DNA from: Desmodesmus armatus
Taxonomy: Eukaryota > Chlorophyta > Chlorophyceae > Sphaeropleales > Scenedesmaceae
DNA: 64,000 nt
Assembly (NCBI GenBank): GCA_007449985.2
Contig: VIIQ02000178.1
Coordinates: 124,001-188,000 of the forward strand
Direction: 5' to 3'
A program made the translations under genes and the position numbers. A model generated the notes under the pieces. It had not been told where the DNA came from and searched no databases. It saw only the letters and a program-made list of their open reading frames with translations. Positions 1 to 12,900 of this stretch are shown one piece after another (within the stretch, counting starts at the first letter, position 1; every line of letters begins with the position of its first letter).

Positions 1-2
1 TC

Positions 3-194
3 ACTGACATATTTTACGTGAAGTCCAAGTGCTCCCGGACCGCTGTCAACGACTTTGAAGCATATGAGTGCCCCAACGGCAAAGCGATTGCATGTTGCAG
101 CGCCAAAGCCACCAGGTGCTACGCGGACACAAGGGGGCCAGAACTGTTCAATTGCAAGAAGGGAGATACCTTTGACTGGTGCTGCCCTCCCTGA
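3..194 (+). CDS. 3' end of a Cys-rich, probably secreted protein (partial)
   Basis: The third forward frame is open from the window edge to a TGA at 192-194 and gives about 63 residues with nine cysteines. Readable blocks are KSKCSRTAVNDFEAYECPNG, IACCSAK and FDWCCPP just before the stop. Paired cysteines and a CPNG/CCS pattern suggest a disulfide-rich extracellular module. I do not recognise the family. The 5' part lies outside the window, so signal peptide and length are unknown. It is the only clean reading of this stretch and its composition is unlike the noisy frames to its right. Confidence 0.5.
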   Translation, partial: TDIFYVKSKCSRTAVNDFEAYECPNGKAIACCSAKATRCYADTRGPELFNCKKGDTFDWCCPP

Positions 195-1343
195 GTGTGA
201 GAAGTTGCCTACTTGCAGAGCATGCTGCATGGCTGGCCCGTTGCAGTGCATTGTGGCTGCCAGCGCTCCGTGAAATGCAAGCAGCAGTGTGGCAGGTGGC
301 TGCCCAGATCATCTGGGCAGTGTATTGGAATGTCAGCGGAGGGTTGCTGTTGGCAGCTCAAGTCCACCCGTTCACTATTTGCCTTACGCTGTTGGCAAGA
401 CAATGCATCAGGAGGCTTGACGTCGTTGGCAAGGGCCACATGCCAGTGCAACATTGACCATCATGATGATCATGGCATGTCATGCAGTGCTGGATGCTGT
501 CGCTGACGTTTGTGCCACAAACTGCCGACAGTAATTAATATTGGCAGAGCCTCTGCCACAAGTTGTGCATTGTGTTGTGTGTTGTTGTGGCTCGCTGGTG
601 ATTCCAGCGTGACCCAGGGCCTAAGACAACTGCCTTCCACTAGCTGCGGCTGCAGCGCTGCAGTGATGAAATCATGCCTGAACGTGGGGTCCCGTTGAAG
701 GGGTTTGGCCACATGGACACTTGTTCCACTGGCAGCGATGCAGGCTGTCGCTGACAGGCGACACTGCACACAACAATCACCGTCAGAAATTTGATTTGAT
801 TTTCGTCAGATTTGGTTTCCACGGTGGCACACTGTTGCAGAGTTGCACACAGTACCATTATGATTAGGTATCTGCATTCTGGCACGCTCTTCAAGAGCTG
901 CAATTTGCAATTCTTCATGCTGTGTGTTGTATGTTGTGTGATGTGCACTGCTAGGTATCTGATTGAGTTGGGTTGTTTCCGGCAGAAATGCCAGCAGTTG
1001 TGTGCATGACCATGTAGCTGGTGAACGCACACCCAATATTGATGCTATCACTACGTACGGCGTCACAATGGTCAAGAGTGGCCAGTGGAGCAGTGCAGCA
1101 GCCAAGACTGGTTTACTCTTGTAAAGTAGGCTGTCCTCAGTGTCAAGCAGCAGCACTGTGTGTTGCACACCTTCAGAACAGTTGAGGCAGCGATCAACAT
1201 GAGTGCACAACATGCGGATTCAACACGACCTCTGGCCAACACTGAAAACTCAAGCAGAGCACATATGCACAGCACTGTCGCATCTCGGCTGTTAGTACCC
1301 TGACCAAAAACAACCTGAGTGACCACACAAAACAAGCATTGAT
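195..1343. other. Intergenic stretch, no supported gene
   Basis: After the Cys-rich stop I see no splice-consistent gene. One frame (213-506, +) is open for 97 codons and again rich in Cys (CGCQRSVKCKQQCG), so a further Cys-rich exon cannot be excluded, but nothing links it to the gene on the left. The rest is unremarkable mixed sequence. Confidence 0.4.
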
Positions 1344-2104
1344 ACACCTAGGGACAAAAGTTTGTGCTCAAAGTGACTGACACAATGGCACTCACAAGCT
1401 AGAAGATCAGCTTTGTCATCAGTACCCACCACCACACAGCTGAAGAGGTGCACTACCAGGGCAGTTGCATGACAGGCCCTGCCAATCACTGCAACCATCA
1501 CTGCATGCAGGTGCAACCCTGGGGGTGACCCCCTCAAAAAGTGCCTGAAATTGCAAGGTGATTTTGACCCCCACACCCTTCTGTCCAGGCTGCAGCCACA
1601 GGAATGGATGCTGCAGATAGCCCCACCAGCTGCATGTATGCCTCACCCCCAGCCCACCCCCCTGCCCCCCAAAGCCATGTGCAGCTTCAGCACAGAGAAG
1701 GCCAACCTGGCAGCCAGCACCCCTGAAAACAAAGGGCAATTTCACCTCTGGAACACACACACAACAGGCCACAGGCTGGTGGAAGCTGAGCAGGCACCCC
1801 AAGGCTCTCACCACCCCATCAATAAGGAAGGTGTAGGCAGAGGAGCTAGGTGCTTGGTGCTGGTGCGGCGTGCGGCTAAGGCTAAGGCTAGGCGCGCGCG
1901 TGGCATCAACCGGGTGGGGGAGGGTAGTCTCGATCGCCGGCTGCACGCACCACAAAACACCGCGCTGACCACCTTGGCCAACGCGCAGCAGTAGTGCAAT
2001 GGGAAAGCTGAGAAACGTTCAAATACCGAACATCAGTGGAACTACTGCTGTCTTGTGGGGACAGGGAATTTGTGTCGGTTGTAAAAACTTTTGTCCCTAG
2101 GTGT
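1344..2104. mobile_element. 761-bp inverted-ended non-autonomous element, copy 1
   Basis: It begins ACACCTAGGGACAAAAGTTT and ends with the exact reverse complement, a perfect 20-bp terminal inverted repeat. A second copy lies at 3258-4019. The two differ by one extra A near 3954 in the parts compared. The 147-codon frame inside (1551-1994) occurs in both copies only because the DNA is duplicated and has no recognisable domain. No matching target-site duplication is visible at either end, so the transposon class is undecided. Confidence 0.7.
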
Positions 2105-2318
2105 GCGCCACACCCAGCCCCCGGCACCCCTCAACCCCTGCCGCCGCCCATCGCTGCCACCAACCCCTGTGGGTCAGCTGTTGGTGCCAATCAGCAGCAG
2201 GTGTAGTGGTCTTATTTATGAATGTAGAACTGCTTGTCTTTGTTGCTGTTGCAGCTGGCAGCTTTTCACCTCAACTTGGCTGACCCCCCACAGTGCACCC
2301 CTAAAACCTGCATTTTTG

Positions 2319-3098
2319 GGGGAGTATGTTACATGGACATTTTCGCCAAACAACAATGGCATTGCCCACCAGGATCGAGCCAGGTGAACCTCATAAGTTG
2401 TCTCCCCTGCGGTGGTTTGCACCACCTACACCGGGTTGACCAAAGAAGGCAGAACCACCAGAATTGCAGCAAGTGCCAGCCATGCTAGGAACCTATTGTG
2501 TGCAGAGATGAGGGCAGGCAACTATACCAGTGTGGACACAAGAAACAGAACAAAGTCAGTCAAATTTTGCTTGTAGTATGTCACAAAGCAGCAGCAGCAC
2601 AGCTACAAAGAGTGATTGGAAGCAGCACACTGGGGAGCATCAGAAGCACACATGTGACAGCCTCAAGGGTTGTTGGTGGCTTTACCACTGGCAGAAGAAA
2701 ACAGTCACCCCGTGCGCCCATGTCACGCACCAAGTTGGTCAAAAGTGGCCAAAATAGCATACACTCTGTACAAGATGAAAGTGCGCCGGGCGCGCCTTCT
2801 TGGGCTGACTTTGGGCATCTGACCTGACAAGGGTATTTCTTGGTGCTGCTGCATGCTGGATCCTAGCTGTTTGCTTCCCACTTCTGTACAAGGTTGTCGT
2901 GTTGCCTCAGGATGTCAATGAAGTCTCCTTTGCTGTCTTGCTTTGAATCAGGCTACTATCTGGTGTAGGTGGTGCAAACCACTGACGGGGATCGGGGTTT
3001 TTCCCCACCTTAGTGTTTCAACCGGTTCAACCCTGGCAGGCAATGCCATTGATGTGTGGCGAATGTGTCTGCGTGTAACATTTTCTTCCCCAAAATCG
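2319..3098 (+). mobile_element. Foldback/MITE-like element with ~130-bp imperfect inverted arms
   Basis: The left arm (2319-2440) and the right arm (2960-3098) are imperfect inverted copies sharing GGTGGTTTGCACCACCTACA, GGCAATGCCATTG-type blocks and GTTACA near the outer ends. Related arms recur at 26520-26765, 49430-49610 and, as a fragment, 59536-59575. It sits between the two 761-bp copies. Between the arms lies a short conserved reading frame (2738-2822). Confidence 0.55.
2738..2822 (+). pseudogene. Short conserved C-terminal coding fragment inside the MITE-like element
   Basis: This frame reads [19 protein letters not shown] then stop. The same peptide with K to E and L to M changes, and many silent differences, occurs at 26450-26518 ([19 protein letters not shown], stop). 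In both places it is followed by the same inverted arm. Silent divergence suggests that it was once coding. It may be a captured gene end or the end of the element's own protein. The family is not recognised. Confidence 0.35.
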
Positions 3099-3257
3099 AA
3101 CATGCTTGCAATCAAACCAGCCACTCACAGGGGAAAGCCAGCACACCCATCACACCATGAGGGACAACAGCAGCCATATAGGAACAGCAGGGTGCTGCCC
3201 CACCTCAGATGCAAGCACACCTTGCAGGGATCAATGAGGGAAATCCACCAGTGGCGC

Positions 3258-4019
3258 ACACCTAGGGACAAAAGTTTGTGCTCAAAGTGACTGACACAAT
3301 GGCACTCACAAGCTAGAAGATCAGCTTTGTCATCAGTACCCACCACCACACAGCTGAAGAGGTGCACTACCAGGGCAGTTGCATGACAGGCCCTGCCAAT
3401 CACTGCAACCATCACTGCATGCAGGTGCAACCCTGGGGGTGACCCCCTCAAAAAGTGCCTGAAATTGCAAGGTGATTTTGACCCCCACACCCTTCTGTCC
3501 AGGCTGCAGCCACAGGAATGGATGCTGCAGATAGCCCCACCAGCTGCATGTATGCCTCACCCCCAGCCCACCCCCCTGCCCCCCAAAGCCATGTGCAGCT
3601 TCAGCACAGAGAAGGCCAACCTGGCAGCCAGCACCCCTGAAAACAAAGGGCAATTTCACCTCTGGAACACACACACAACAGGCCACAGGCTGGTGGAAGC
3701 TGAGCAGGCACCCCAAGGCTCTCACCACCCCATCAATAAGGAAGGTGTAGGCAGAGGAGCTAGGTGCTTGGTGCTGGTGCGGCGTGCGGCTAAGGCTAAG
3801 GCTAGGCGCGCGCGTGGCATCAACCGGGTGGGGGAGGGTAGTCTCGATCGCCGGCTGCACGCACCACAAAACACCGCGCTGACCACCTTGGCCAACGCGC
3901 AGCAGTAGTGCAATGGGAAAGCTGAGAAACGTTCAAATACCGAACATCAGTGGAAACTACTGCTGTCTTGTGGGGACAGGGAATTTGTGTCGGTTGTAAA
4001 AACTTTTGTCCCTAGGTGT
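3258..4019. mobile_element. 762-bp inverted-ended non-autonomous element, copy 2
   Basis: Direct-orientation copy of the element at 1344-2104, almost identical over its full length and with the same 20-bp inverted ends. The inner flanks are also inverted repeats of each other (GCGCCAC after copy 1, GTGGCGC before copy 2), so the 1.15-kb middle is bounded by a perfect 27-bp inverted repeat. The whole 1344-4019 block thus has an LTR-like or composite-transposon layout. Confidence 0.7.
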
Positions 4020-4458
4020 ACACCAGCTGGTCCTGAATTTGCAAACCAGCCCACCCCACCCTCACTGCAAGAGGATCCAAGTCCAGAGGCACATAGCAGG
4101 TCGTCCCCCAAAAATGCGTCAAGGTTCCAGTGTCCTTATGCAAGTCCGTCATGTACAACTGTGTTTGACATACAATCCCTAGGCCAGCTGCAGCCAAGCG
4201 TCCTTAGCCTTTGTGAAGCTCCACAGCTTGCTGAGGCGCATTGACACATTATACCTTTTACGCTGAGTGTGCAACTTGTGCAACAGCTGCTGAGCGATGC
4301 GCAACCACGGAAACAACATGACACAGCCTGTGTACTGTACCTTTGCAACACGTCTGCCAGCACTATGCATACTGTGCAGCCGTTGCAGGATGATGCGCAA
4401 GCGCACCAACGCATCGTGTCACACAGACACGCAACTCACGCAACATGCTCAAGCACAC
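4020..4458. other. Between element and GLDH stop; probable 3' flank of GLDH
   Basis: No open frame with recognisable content. It lies directly downstream of the GLDH stop on the minus strand and probably contains its 3' untranslated region. No clear TGTAA-type polyadenylation signal was found on the minus strand. Confidence 0.3.
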
Positions 4459-7089
4459 TCAAGCCTGCGCTGCTTTTGGCACCCCCAGCAGCCCATCCAG
4501 CAAGTCATTCCCCAGGATGTTGTCAGGGTCAAGCCGGGCCCGCTGCGCATTGAAGGCTTCCAATGGGAAGCGAGCCGCTAATGCTTGCCGCATCGCTGCT
4601 AGGCGCTGGGGTTGTGCTGGTGGCTCAATCTTGGCCCAGTGCCAAGTTGCGTTGTATGAGGGCATGAGGCGGTCTTGGACTAGCCCCACATACTCTGCAA
4701 ACCTGCAAGGGATGATACACAATTGAATAAGTGATCAGTTGGGTTGCATTACTGGGTTTGGGGCAAGAGCCAAGTGGGGCGAGGTGAGTTTCAATAGAAT
4801 GGTGAAGCGATGTTGTGAGGGTTCTGAGGGGGGGGGGGTGAGGGTTCTAGTGGGAGCGGGGCGCCAAGCGCTGGGGTTGTGCTGGTGGCTCAATCTTGGC
4901 CCTGTGCCAGGTTGCGTTGTATGAGGGCATGAGGCGGTCCTGGACTAGACCAACATACTCCGCAAACCTGCAAAATGCACAGAGTAACGTTGGCTGAGGC
5001 ATCACGATACAAAACTTGAGTCAAGAAGCTGCAATGCACCCATGCAGTCCCACGCTGTCAAATAGTCCTGGCCATACCTTTGCCCCAAGACATTTCACCC
5101 CTGATGAGTCACCATCCCCCCTAGCACCCTCCCAGCAACTGCAGTTTTTCCAAGAACACTGTACAGTACAGTATTTGGGGGATACAATGCAGTGCGGTTC
5201 CTTGGCAGGAGCCTGAAATGATCTCACTAAGGAGCCGCACTGCATTGTTTTCTCCCAGTGGACCTTCTGTACATGTGGCCAGCCAAGAAGCGTGCCCCCC
5301 CCCCCCCATGCCTCACGTGTTACCAAACTGCAAGAGGTGTACAATGCAGCTGAAACGGAAAGAGGCTGGGCTGTGGAAGGGAAGGGGTAGTTTGTCCTGG
5401 GATATGGCAAGTTCACCGTTCCCCCACCTGTCAGTTATTGCCTGCCGCTGCTGCGGGTCCTCAGTAGGTAGGTACATGATGATGCCCACCAAACCACCCC
5501 CCCCCTCCCCCCCCCCCCCCCCCCCCCCCCTTCAACTGCATCATGTCCAAGAATACGATGCACCTGAAGGGGAAAGGCGCTGGCTTCAGGGGGGGGGGTC
5601 ACTCACCCACCCTCACTCTTCCTGGGACCTAATCTGTGACCCACTCACCTGTCAGTGATGGCCTGTCGTTGCTGTGGATCCTCAGTGGGTAGGTACATAA
5701 TGATGCCCACCCAACTGAACACACTGTCAGCTGGTAGCCTCGCACTGCTGCAGCTGCTGCCTGCTGCTGCTGCTGCCCCTGCAGCCGCCGGGCTCATGGC
5801 ACTGCTGCTGGCAGCAGTCCAGCGCTGCTCTATGGGGGCGGGGGCGGGAACACCTGAAGACTCAATCAGACGCAACAGCTCCTGCATGTAAGTGATGTCC
5901 CTGCAACACAAACATATGATGTGCACACATATTGGCGAAATTGACTCAGATGTTTTGAGTGTGAATGTATACAGGGACGGGAACACCTGATGACTCTATC
6001 AGACGCAGCAGCTCCTGCATGTAAGTGATGTCCATGTGCATGCATGTGTGTAGACACATGGAGTACATTGCACGACAAGTACAGGTGTTGGTGGCTGCAC
6101 TAATGGCAGTGATGCATGGGGGCGGGGGCAGGGACTCCTGAGGACTCTATCAGACGCAGCAGCTCCTGCATGTAAGTGATGTCCATGTGCATGCATGTGT
6201 GTACATTGCATGGCAAGTACAAGTGTTGGTGGCTGCACTAGTGGGAGTGATGCATGGGGCCGGGGGCGGGAACACCTGATGACTCGATCAGCAGCAGTAG
6301 ATAATGCATGTTGCTAATGTCCCTGCAACACATGAAACAAAGATGTGTGCACCTATGAGAGCAACATGTGTGTGGAATCAACATTTTGTGTGTATGCATC
6401 CAGGGTTGATCATTTGATCAGAGTGTCTCACCTTTTGGAGCTTCTCCAGCTGTTTGTGACAGTGCCGTAGCAGCCAGTGAAGGGTGCAGCCCTCCCCCCC
6501 TCCAGAGCACCCTCCCCCTTCCTTTGCTCCCTCCCCTGTTGCCCCAGGCAAAACATGGGACTGCCCCCTCCCCCCCCCCCCCCCCCCCACATTCACTTAT
6601 TAATTGTCTCACATGTTGGGGCTCCTCCAGCTGTTTGCAACGGTGCTGTAGCTGCCTATGGGGAGAACCACCTCCCCCTTTCCCCTCCCAGGCGCCCCCC
6701 CCCCCCTTTTCCCCCCACACCACCACACAGACTCCCCCCTCCCTGCCTCCCCTAACCCCTCCACCCTCCAACACACTCCTCACTGAGTGTCTCACCTGTT
6801 GGGGCTCCTCCAGCTATTTGTGACAGCGCCATAGCTGCCTATGGGTGCAGGGTCCCTCCTCCCCTCCAAGGCCCCCCCCCCCCACACACACATAAACACT
6901 CACCCTCGACTCCCCTCCCCCCGTTGACTGTCTCACCTGTTGTGGCTCCTCCAGCTGTTTGTGACAGTGCCGTAGCTGCCGATGGGGAAAGCCACCTCCA
7001 GCACCCACTGCTGCCCCCCACAGTCAAAGCCCAGGATCTGGTCAGCATAACCCAACCGCTGACCAGCAGACCTGCACAGGTGCACACAT

Positions 7090-7124
<35 letters not shown>

Positions 7125-7295
7125 CAAAAAGTGGGTGCAGGGTTATGTTGCAAGCAGCTATGGGGGATGCAACAGGATCTGGTCAGCATACCCCAACCGC
7201 TGACCAGCAGACCTAGAAGGGGGGCACAGCAACAAAAAGCAGCAAATAGCAGCAGCAGGAACAGCATCAGCAACAGCAGCAGCAGCAGCAGCAGC

Positions 7296-7333
<38 letters not shown>

Positions 7334-9928
7334 AGACATGGTAAGTCCAGGGTTGTGTTGCAAGCAGCTAGGAGAGCGCTATTGGATCACGACAGGGTTT
7401 TCAGACAAGGCCAGAACCATGTCACAGAAACAGTAACAGTAACAGCGGTACCCCAACAACAGGGGCCCTGACCAACAGACCTGAGGGGGAGGGGACACAA
7501 CAGCGTATAGCAATCCTCGCCTCTTGCAGAACTCTGCCTCTGCCCTGTTGACCGCCGCCACCCAGTCTCTGCTGAAGGGGTCCAGCCAGCTTGATCATAG
7601 TAGGCAATGCCATTGGTGCTGGGCGACTGTGTCTCCACCATCCCCTTCCAAACAGGACTGCGCATGAGCTGCAATGGCAGACGCCCCCCCCCCCCCCCCC
7701 AAAACCACCACCACACAACACTTACCTTTTTCAGAATTCTGCCTCCGCCCTGTTCACTGCTGCCACCCAGTCTCTGCTGAGGGGGTCCAGCACCATTGAT
7801 GCGAGGCGACTGTGTCCACATGTGGCCTTTGCCCCCCCAAATATGCATGTGCCACAGCGGTTGTCAGTGGTACAGACAGGACCCCCCCCACAAAATGAAA
7901 CACCCCCCCCCCCCCACCACCACCACCACCACCACACACTTACCTCTTCCAAAACTCTGCTTCTGCCCTGTTGACCGCCGCCACCCAGTCTCTGCTGAGG
8001 GGTCCAGCACCAGCAGTGCATCACGCAACTCAGTGGCACTCAGACCGGCAACGTCTTCTGACGTCAGACCGGCTGACGAGGACAGCAGCAGGGCGCGAAG
8101 GGGTTCCAGACGGTGCGCCTGCTCACTGTGGTGGTTGGAAAAAGGGGGGGGGGGGGAGGTAGCGGCACAGGGAGGAAATGAGGCATGACAAGCAGGTGTC
8201 AGGCAGAGTTGAAAGCAGCAGAAGGGGGCGGGGGCACCAGTCACATCACACAACTCGGTGGCACTCAGGCCGGCAACATCTTCTGACGTTAAACCCGCTG
8301 ATGAGGACAGCAGCAGGGAACGCAGCGCCTGCTCACTGCAGTTGTAAAGCAAGAGGGGGGGGGGAGGGGGCGGGCGGCACGGAGGAAAGAGCGGGATGGC
8401 AAGGAGGTGTGTCAGGCAGAGTAAAAAGCGGCAAGGGGGTCCAGCACCAGCAGTGTATCACGCAACTCAGTAGCACTCAGGCCAGACACGTCATCGGAGC
8501 TTAGGCCGGCTGACGAAGACAGCAGCAGGGAACGCAGGGGCTCCAAACGGTGCGCCAGATCACTGCAGTGATTGGACAGGAGGGGGGGGGGGCACGTAGG
8601 CAGTTTGAGGCATGACAAGAAGGTGTCAGGCAGAGTGGATAGCATCAAGGGGGTCCAGCACCAGCAGCACATCACGCAGCTCGGTGGCACTCAGGCCGGC
8701 AACGTCATCAGAGGTCAGACCAGCCGATGAAGACAGCAGGAGAGAATGAAGGGGCTCCAAACGGTACGCCAGCGCACTGAGATTATGTGCGTTTTGCAAG
8801 GGGGGGGGGCAAGGGGGGGGGGGGGGGGGGGAGGGGGGGGGCAAGGGGGGGGCAAGGGGGGGGGGTGCGAGAGGGGCACGGAGGGAAACTGAGGCATGAC
8901 AAGAAGTGTCAGGCGGAGTGAGAGCATCAAGGGGGTCCAGCACCAGCAATGAATGGCAAGGTGTCAGGCAGAGTAGAAAGCAGCAGGTGACCTTGAGAGC
9001 TTCCGGTGCATCACGCAGCTCAGTGGCGCTCAGGCCAGACACGTCATCGGAGCTTAAACCGTTTCACGAGGACAGCAGCAGGGAACGCAGGGGCTTCAGA
9101 CGGTGCGACAGATCGCTGTGGTGGTTGGACAAGGAGACTCCTGGTAAGAAGGTGTCAGCAAAGTAGGAAGCAGCATGGGACTAAGAAACCTCGCAATGCA
9201 TCACATGCCTCAATAGCGCTCAGGCCAGACACACCCTCACCTGCCACTGACAGCATCCTGCATGACCACGTCTCCATACGCACTCTCTGTTGCTGCCCCC
9301 GCCTCCTGCACCACCCCCTCTTGCAACACACCCTGCTGCTGCTGCTGCTGCTGGGGCAGGGCAGGCACAGCAGGGGCCCCTCAGGGTTCACCTGCAGTTG
9401 CATTGGCAGGTACCGTAAGAGTTACTAAAACTGATATACACCCAAACACGACCCAATGAAGTTTGGCAGCCACATGTACTTCAGGTGTCTGTTGTCACGC
9501 AGCCATGAGGTGTGCTGGCGCGTGTGATAAACAACCCACAGACCTAACCCCACCTGATCCACTACCATACTCTTTGTGTCGCGCAGCCACATATGTGCGA
9601 TCCATGCACGTATTGCATGTGCGTGTTGTCATGCAGCCAGTGAATGTGGTGGTGCATAAGGAAAATGGCCACAACAGAAGACACCTATCAACCCCACCTG
9701 CACCACCACCACGCTGTCTGTGTAGGGCAGCCACATGTATCTCAGGTGTCTGTTGTCACGCAGCCATGAGGCATGGTTGCGGGCGACCTGCTTGGCTGAC
9801 GCAACAAATGTCTTCTCACGCAGCTTCTGCATGGGCACAGCCTGTGCAGCAGCAGCAGCAGCAGCAGCACAAAGGGGGCAAAATCAGCTCGTATTGCTGC
9901 ATGCAGCTTCTGCATGGGGACAGCCTCT

Positions 9929-9981
<53 letters not shown>

Positions 9982-12900
9982 GGCGGAGCAACACTCAATG
10001 GGTGAATTGAGCTCACATTCACGGTTATGTGTTAGAGTGCGCCGACAGTTGCTGGCAATAAGCAAGGGAGCCAGATCACATGTCAGCTGGCAGAGACACT
10101 TGCGGCACCAGCAAAGCACCGAGCCCCCCCCCCCCCCGGCCAGAGACAACACATTTCAACATGAACATGTAGCCTACCCACCTGCCCCCATTCCTTGCCG
10201 TCTCCACATGCAGATGGTAGCTGCACCTCCTCTCCTCCCCCCTCAACCCCCCCCCGCCCCCTCTTACCTTGAGAGTGAGCTCTGTGACCACCCCCAGGCA
10301 GCCAAGCCCCACTTTCGCCAGTGAGAACATGTCTGACCTACCCCCCTGCCCCCCCTCCTTGCCAAGGGCCTCCCCGTACCAGCTAGTAGCTGCACGTTAC
10401 CCCCCCCCCCCCCCCCTTTACCTCTCCCCCTCCCCACTGCACGCAACCCCCCTCCCCCTCCCTCCCCCCCCCCCCCACCACCACACACATACCTTGAGTG
10501 TGAGCTCCGTGACCAACCCCAAGCAGCCCAGCCCCACCTTGGCGCCAGAGACAACACATACAGCCTACCCACCTGCCCCCCTCCTTGCCAAGGGCGTCCC
10601 CGAACCAGCTAGTAGCTGCACGTACCTGCCCCTCCCCCCCTCCCCCCTTCCACTCCCCCTCTCCAATGCACATACCCCCCCCCCCCCCCCCCCCAGGCAG
10701 CCAAGCCCCAATTTGGCCAGTGAGAACATGTCTACCCCCCCCCCCCCCCCCGGGGCCCCCCCGACCCCACCACACAACACACATGTACTCTTTGCCTACC
10801 TCTTTGCCTAACACACACACACATACCTTGAAGGTGAGCTCCGTGACCACCCCCAGGCAGCCTAGCCCCACCTTGGCCTGAGGGAACTTGTAGCCTACCA
10901 ACCTGAGTCCATTCCTTGCCGTCCTCCCCCAAAACTGGTACTACCAGCTAGTAGCTGCACACCCCTTTCTTCCCTCCACCCCCCCCCCCACCTACTTACC
11001 CCTCCACCCCCACCCACCCACCAAAAAATGGTAGCCCCCCCCCCCCCCCCCACACACACACACTCACACATACCTTCAGTGTCAACTCAGTGACTACCCC
11101 CAGGCAGCCAAGCCCCACCTTGGCCTGTGAGAACAGGTCAGGGTCGGTCTCAGCATTCACCTCAACCACACCACCTGATGTGCAGGCAGAGGCAGGGAAA
11201 ATGGAAGGCAGGCAGGCAGGCAGGCAGGCAGAGGAGGGAAAACGGCAGGCAAGCAGGCAGGCAGGCAGAGACAGGCTCAAGCACACAGCCACGCAAGTTG
11301 AAAGGATGCAACAACCTCCTGATTGCTAGTACAACCCTAATGCCTATCATACGATATGCAAAAGTATTGGAGTTGAATACGAAAACACCATGCTGTTGCA
11401 GCCGAAGTAGTACTAAATAAGTTCTAAAGTCTGCGCCGTTCGGCAGCACATACTGCCGATAACAAAGCACCCACCTGCTGGTGTGACCAGTTTGAGTGAG
11501 ACCACCTGCTCATCCACAGGGGGGATGCTGGCACCTGTGCCATGCGCACTGACCTGCAATGTACAAACCACAACAACAGTCAGCTGCCAGTCACTATAAC
11601 AAGTGATGCATAAAGCATAGTGTCGTTCCATGCTTTACTACGGTACTGGCAAGTACCAGCGATGACTCATCGCGACAACAGGCTGCACCAACACCCCCCC
11701 CCCCCCGTCTCATGATGGCAACCTCTCGTCCTCTCTCGTCCTGAACACACAAGCATTGTGTGACACGTCCAATGCGCTCCCTCACTCCCCCAATCACTCC
11801 CCCCCCCCCCCCCCCCCCCGCCACACACACACCCACTTGTGTCAATCCTCCAACCTGCTGCTGCCGTTTGAAAGCAGTATGCCGGCAATCTCGCCGTCGA
11901 CACACAGACATGTTGTCACGCCTGACTGACTGACTCACTCACTCACTCACTCACTCCCCCCCCCCCCCCCCCCACACACACACATGGGATGCAATAGGAC
12001 TGCTTTCATTTGAATCGTGGTGTACTCTAGATGTTGAACCACGCCCTCCACCGCACCTGTGTGAACCCTTCGATCTGCTGCTCGCGGATTGAAGCATAGT
12101 CGTGCAGGCTGAGTCCGTAGGGCTTGATGGCGTCAGCAACACCCACTCAACCAAAGTCACTCACTCCCTCACTGACTAATTGCATCAGCCCGGCTGCCCG
12201 CCCACCCCCAGCCTGCATGACCCACCCCCCCCCCCTTTCCGGCCACACCTGTGTGAACCCTCCGATCTGCTGCTCCCGTATTGAAGCATAGTTCTGCAGG
12301 CTGAGGCCGTATGGCTTGAGGGCATCAGCAACCTGCTGCACACGACAACCAGCCTCCACACGCACCTGCACACAACGATAAAACAACAGGCACGAGAATA
12401 ATTTAGGGCTGCCTAAACCCCCAAGGATGTTAGGGTTGACCCATACCACTTCCCCCTCCCCCTCCCCCAACCCCTGCTCACCCCCCCCCCCTGAACCCCC
12501 CCCCCCCCCATTGCCAAAGTGTGACACTGCGTTATCTCTTACCAGCTATTGGTCAGGTGCACCCACAGTATCTTGTCTAGCAGGGCCGTGCTCATCATGC
12601 CATCACCAGTTTACCCCCCCCCCCCCCACACACACACACACACACCTGTCTCCCCCCCCCCCTGGGCTGCCTCGCCCCCCCCCCCCATCATCATCATGAC
12701 ACGTGTTTCCGGCCAGGTTCATTGCGCAAGCAGCAAGCTGCTAGCAGCAGATCGACCTTGGTGCAAGACAAGCAAGACACCACCAGGCGACCAGTGACCT
12801 AGGACACTAGTTAGCCTGTGCCAGTTACGGCCACAACGCAGGCATACAAAAAGCATAAAAGCTCGCCCCCCTCCCCCTCTCCCCCCCCCCCCGGGTGCAG

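Noticed and set aside
1551..1994. 147-codon frame present identically at 3465-3908
   Set aside because: Identity is due to DNA duplication of the inverted-ended element; antisense frames are conserved equally, and no domain is visible.
1344..4019. Classical LTR retrotransposon
   Set aside because: Direct terminal repeats are present but lack TG...CA ends, a primer-binding site, a polypurine tract, any gag/pol coding and a target duplication.
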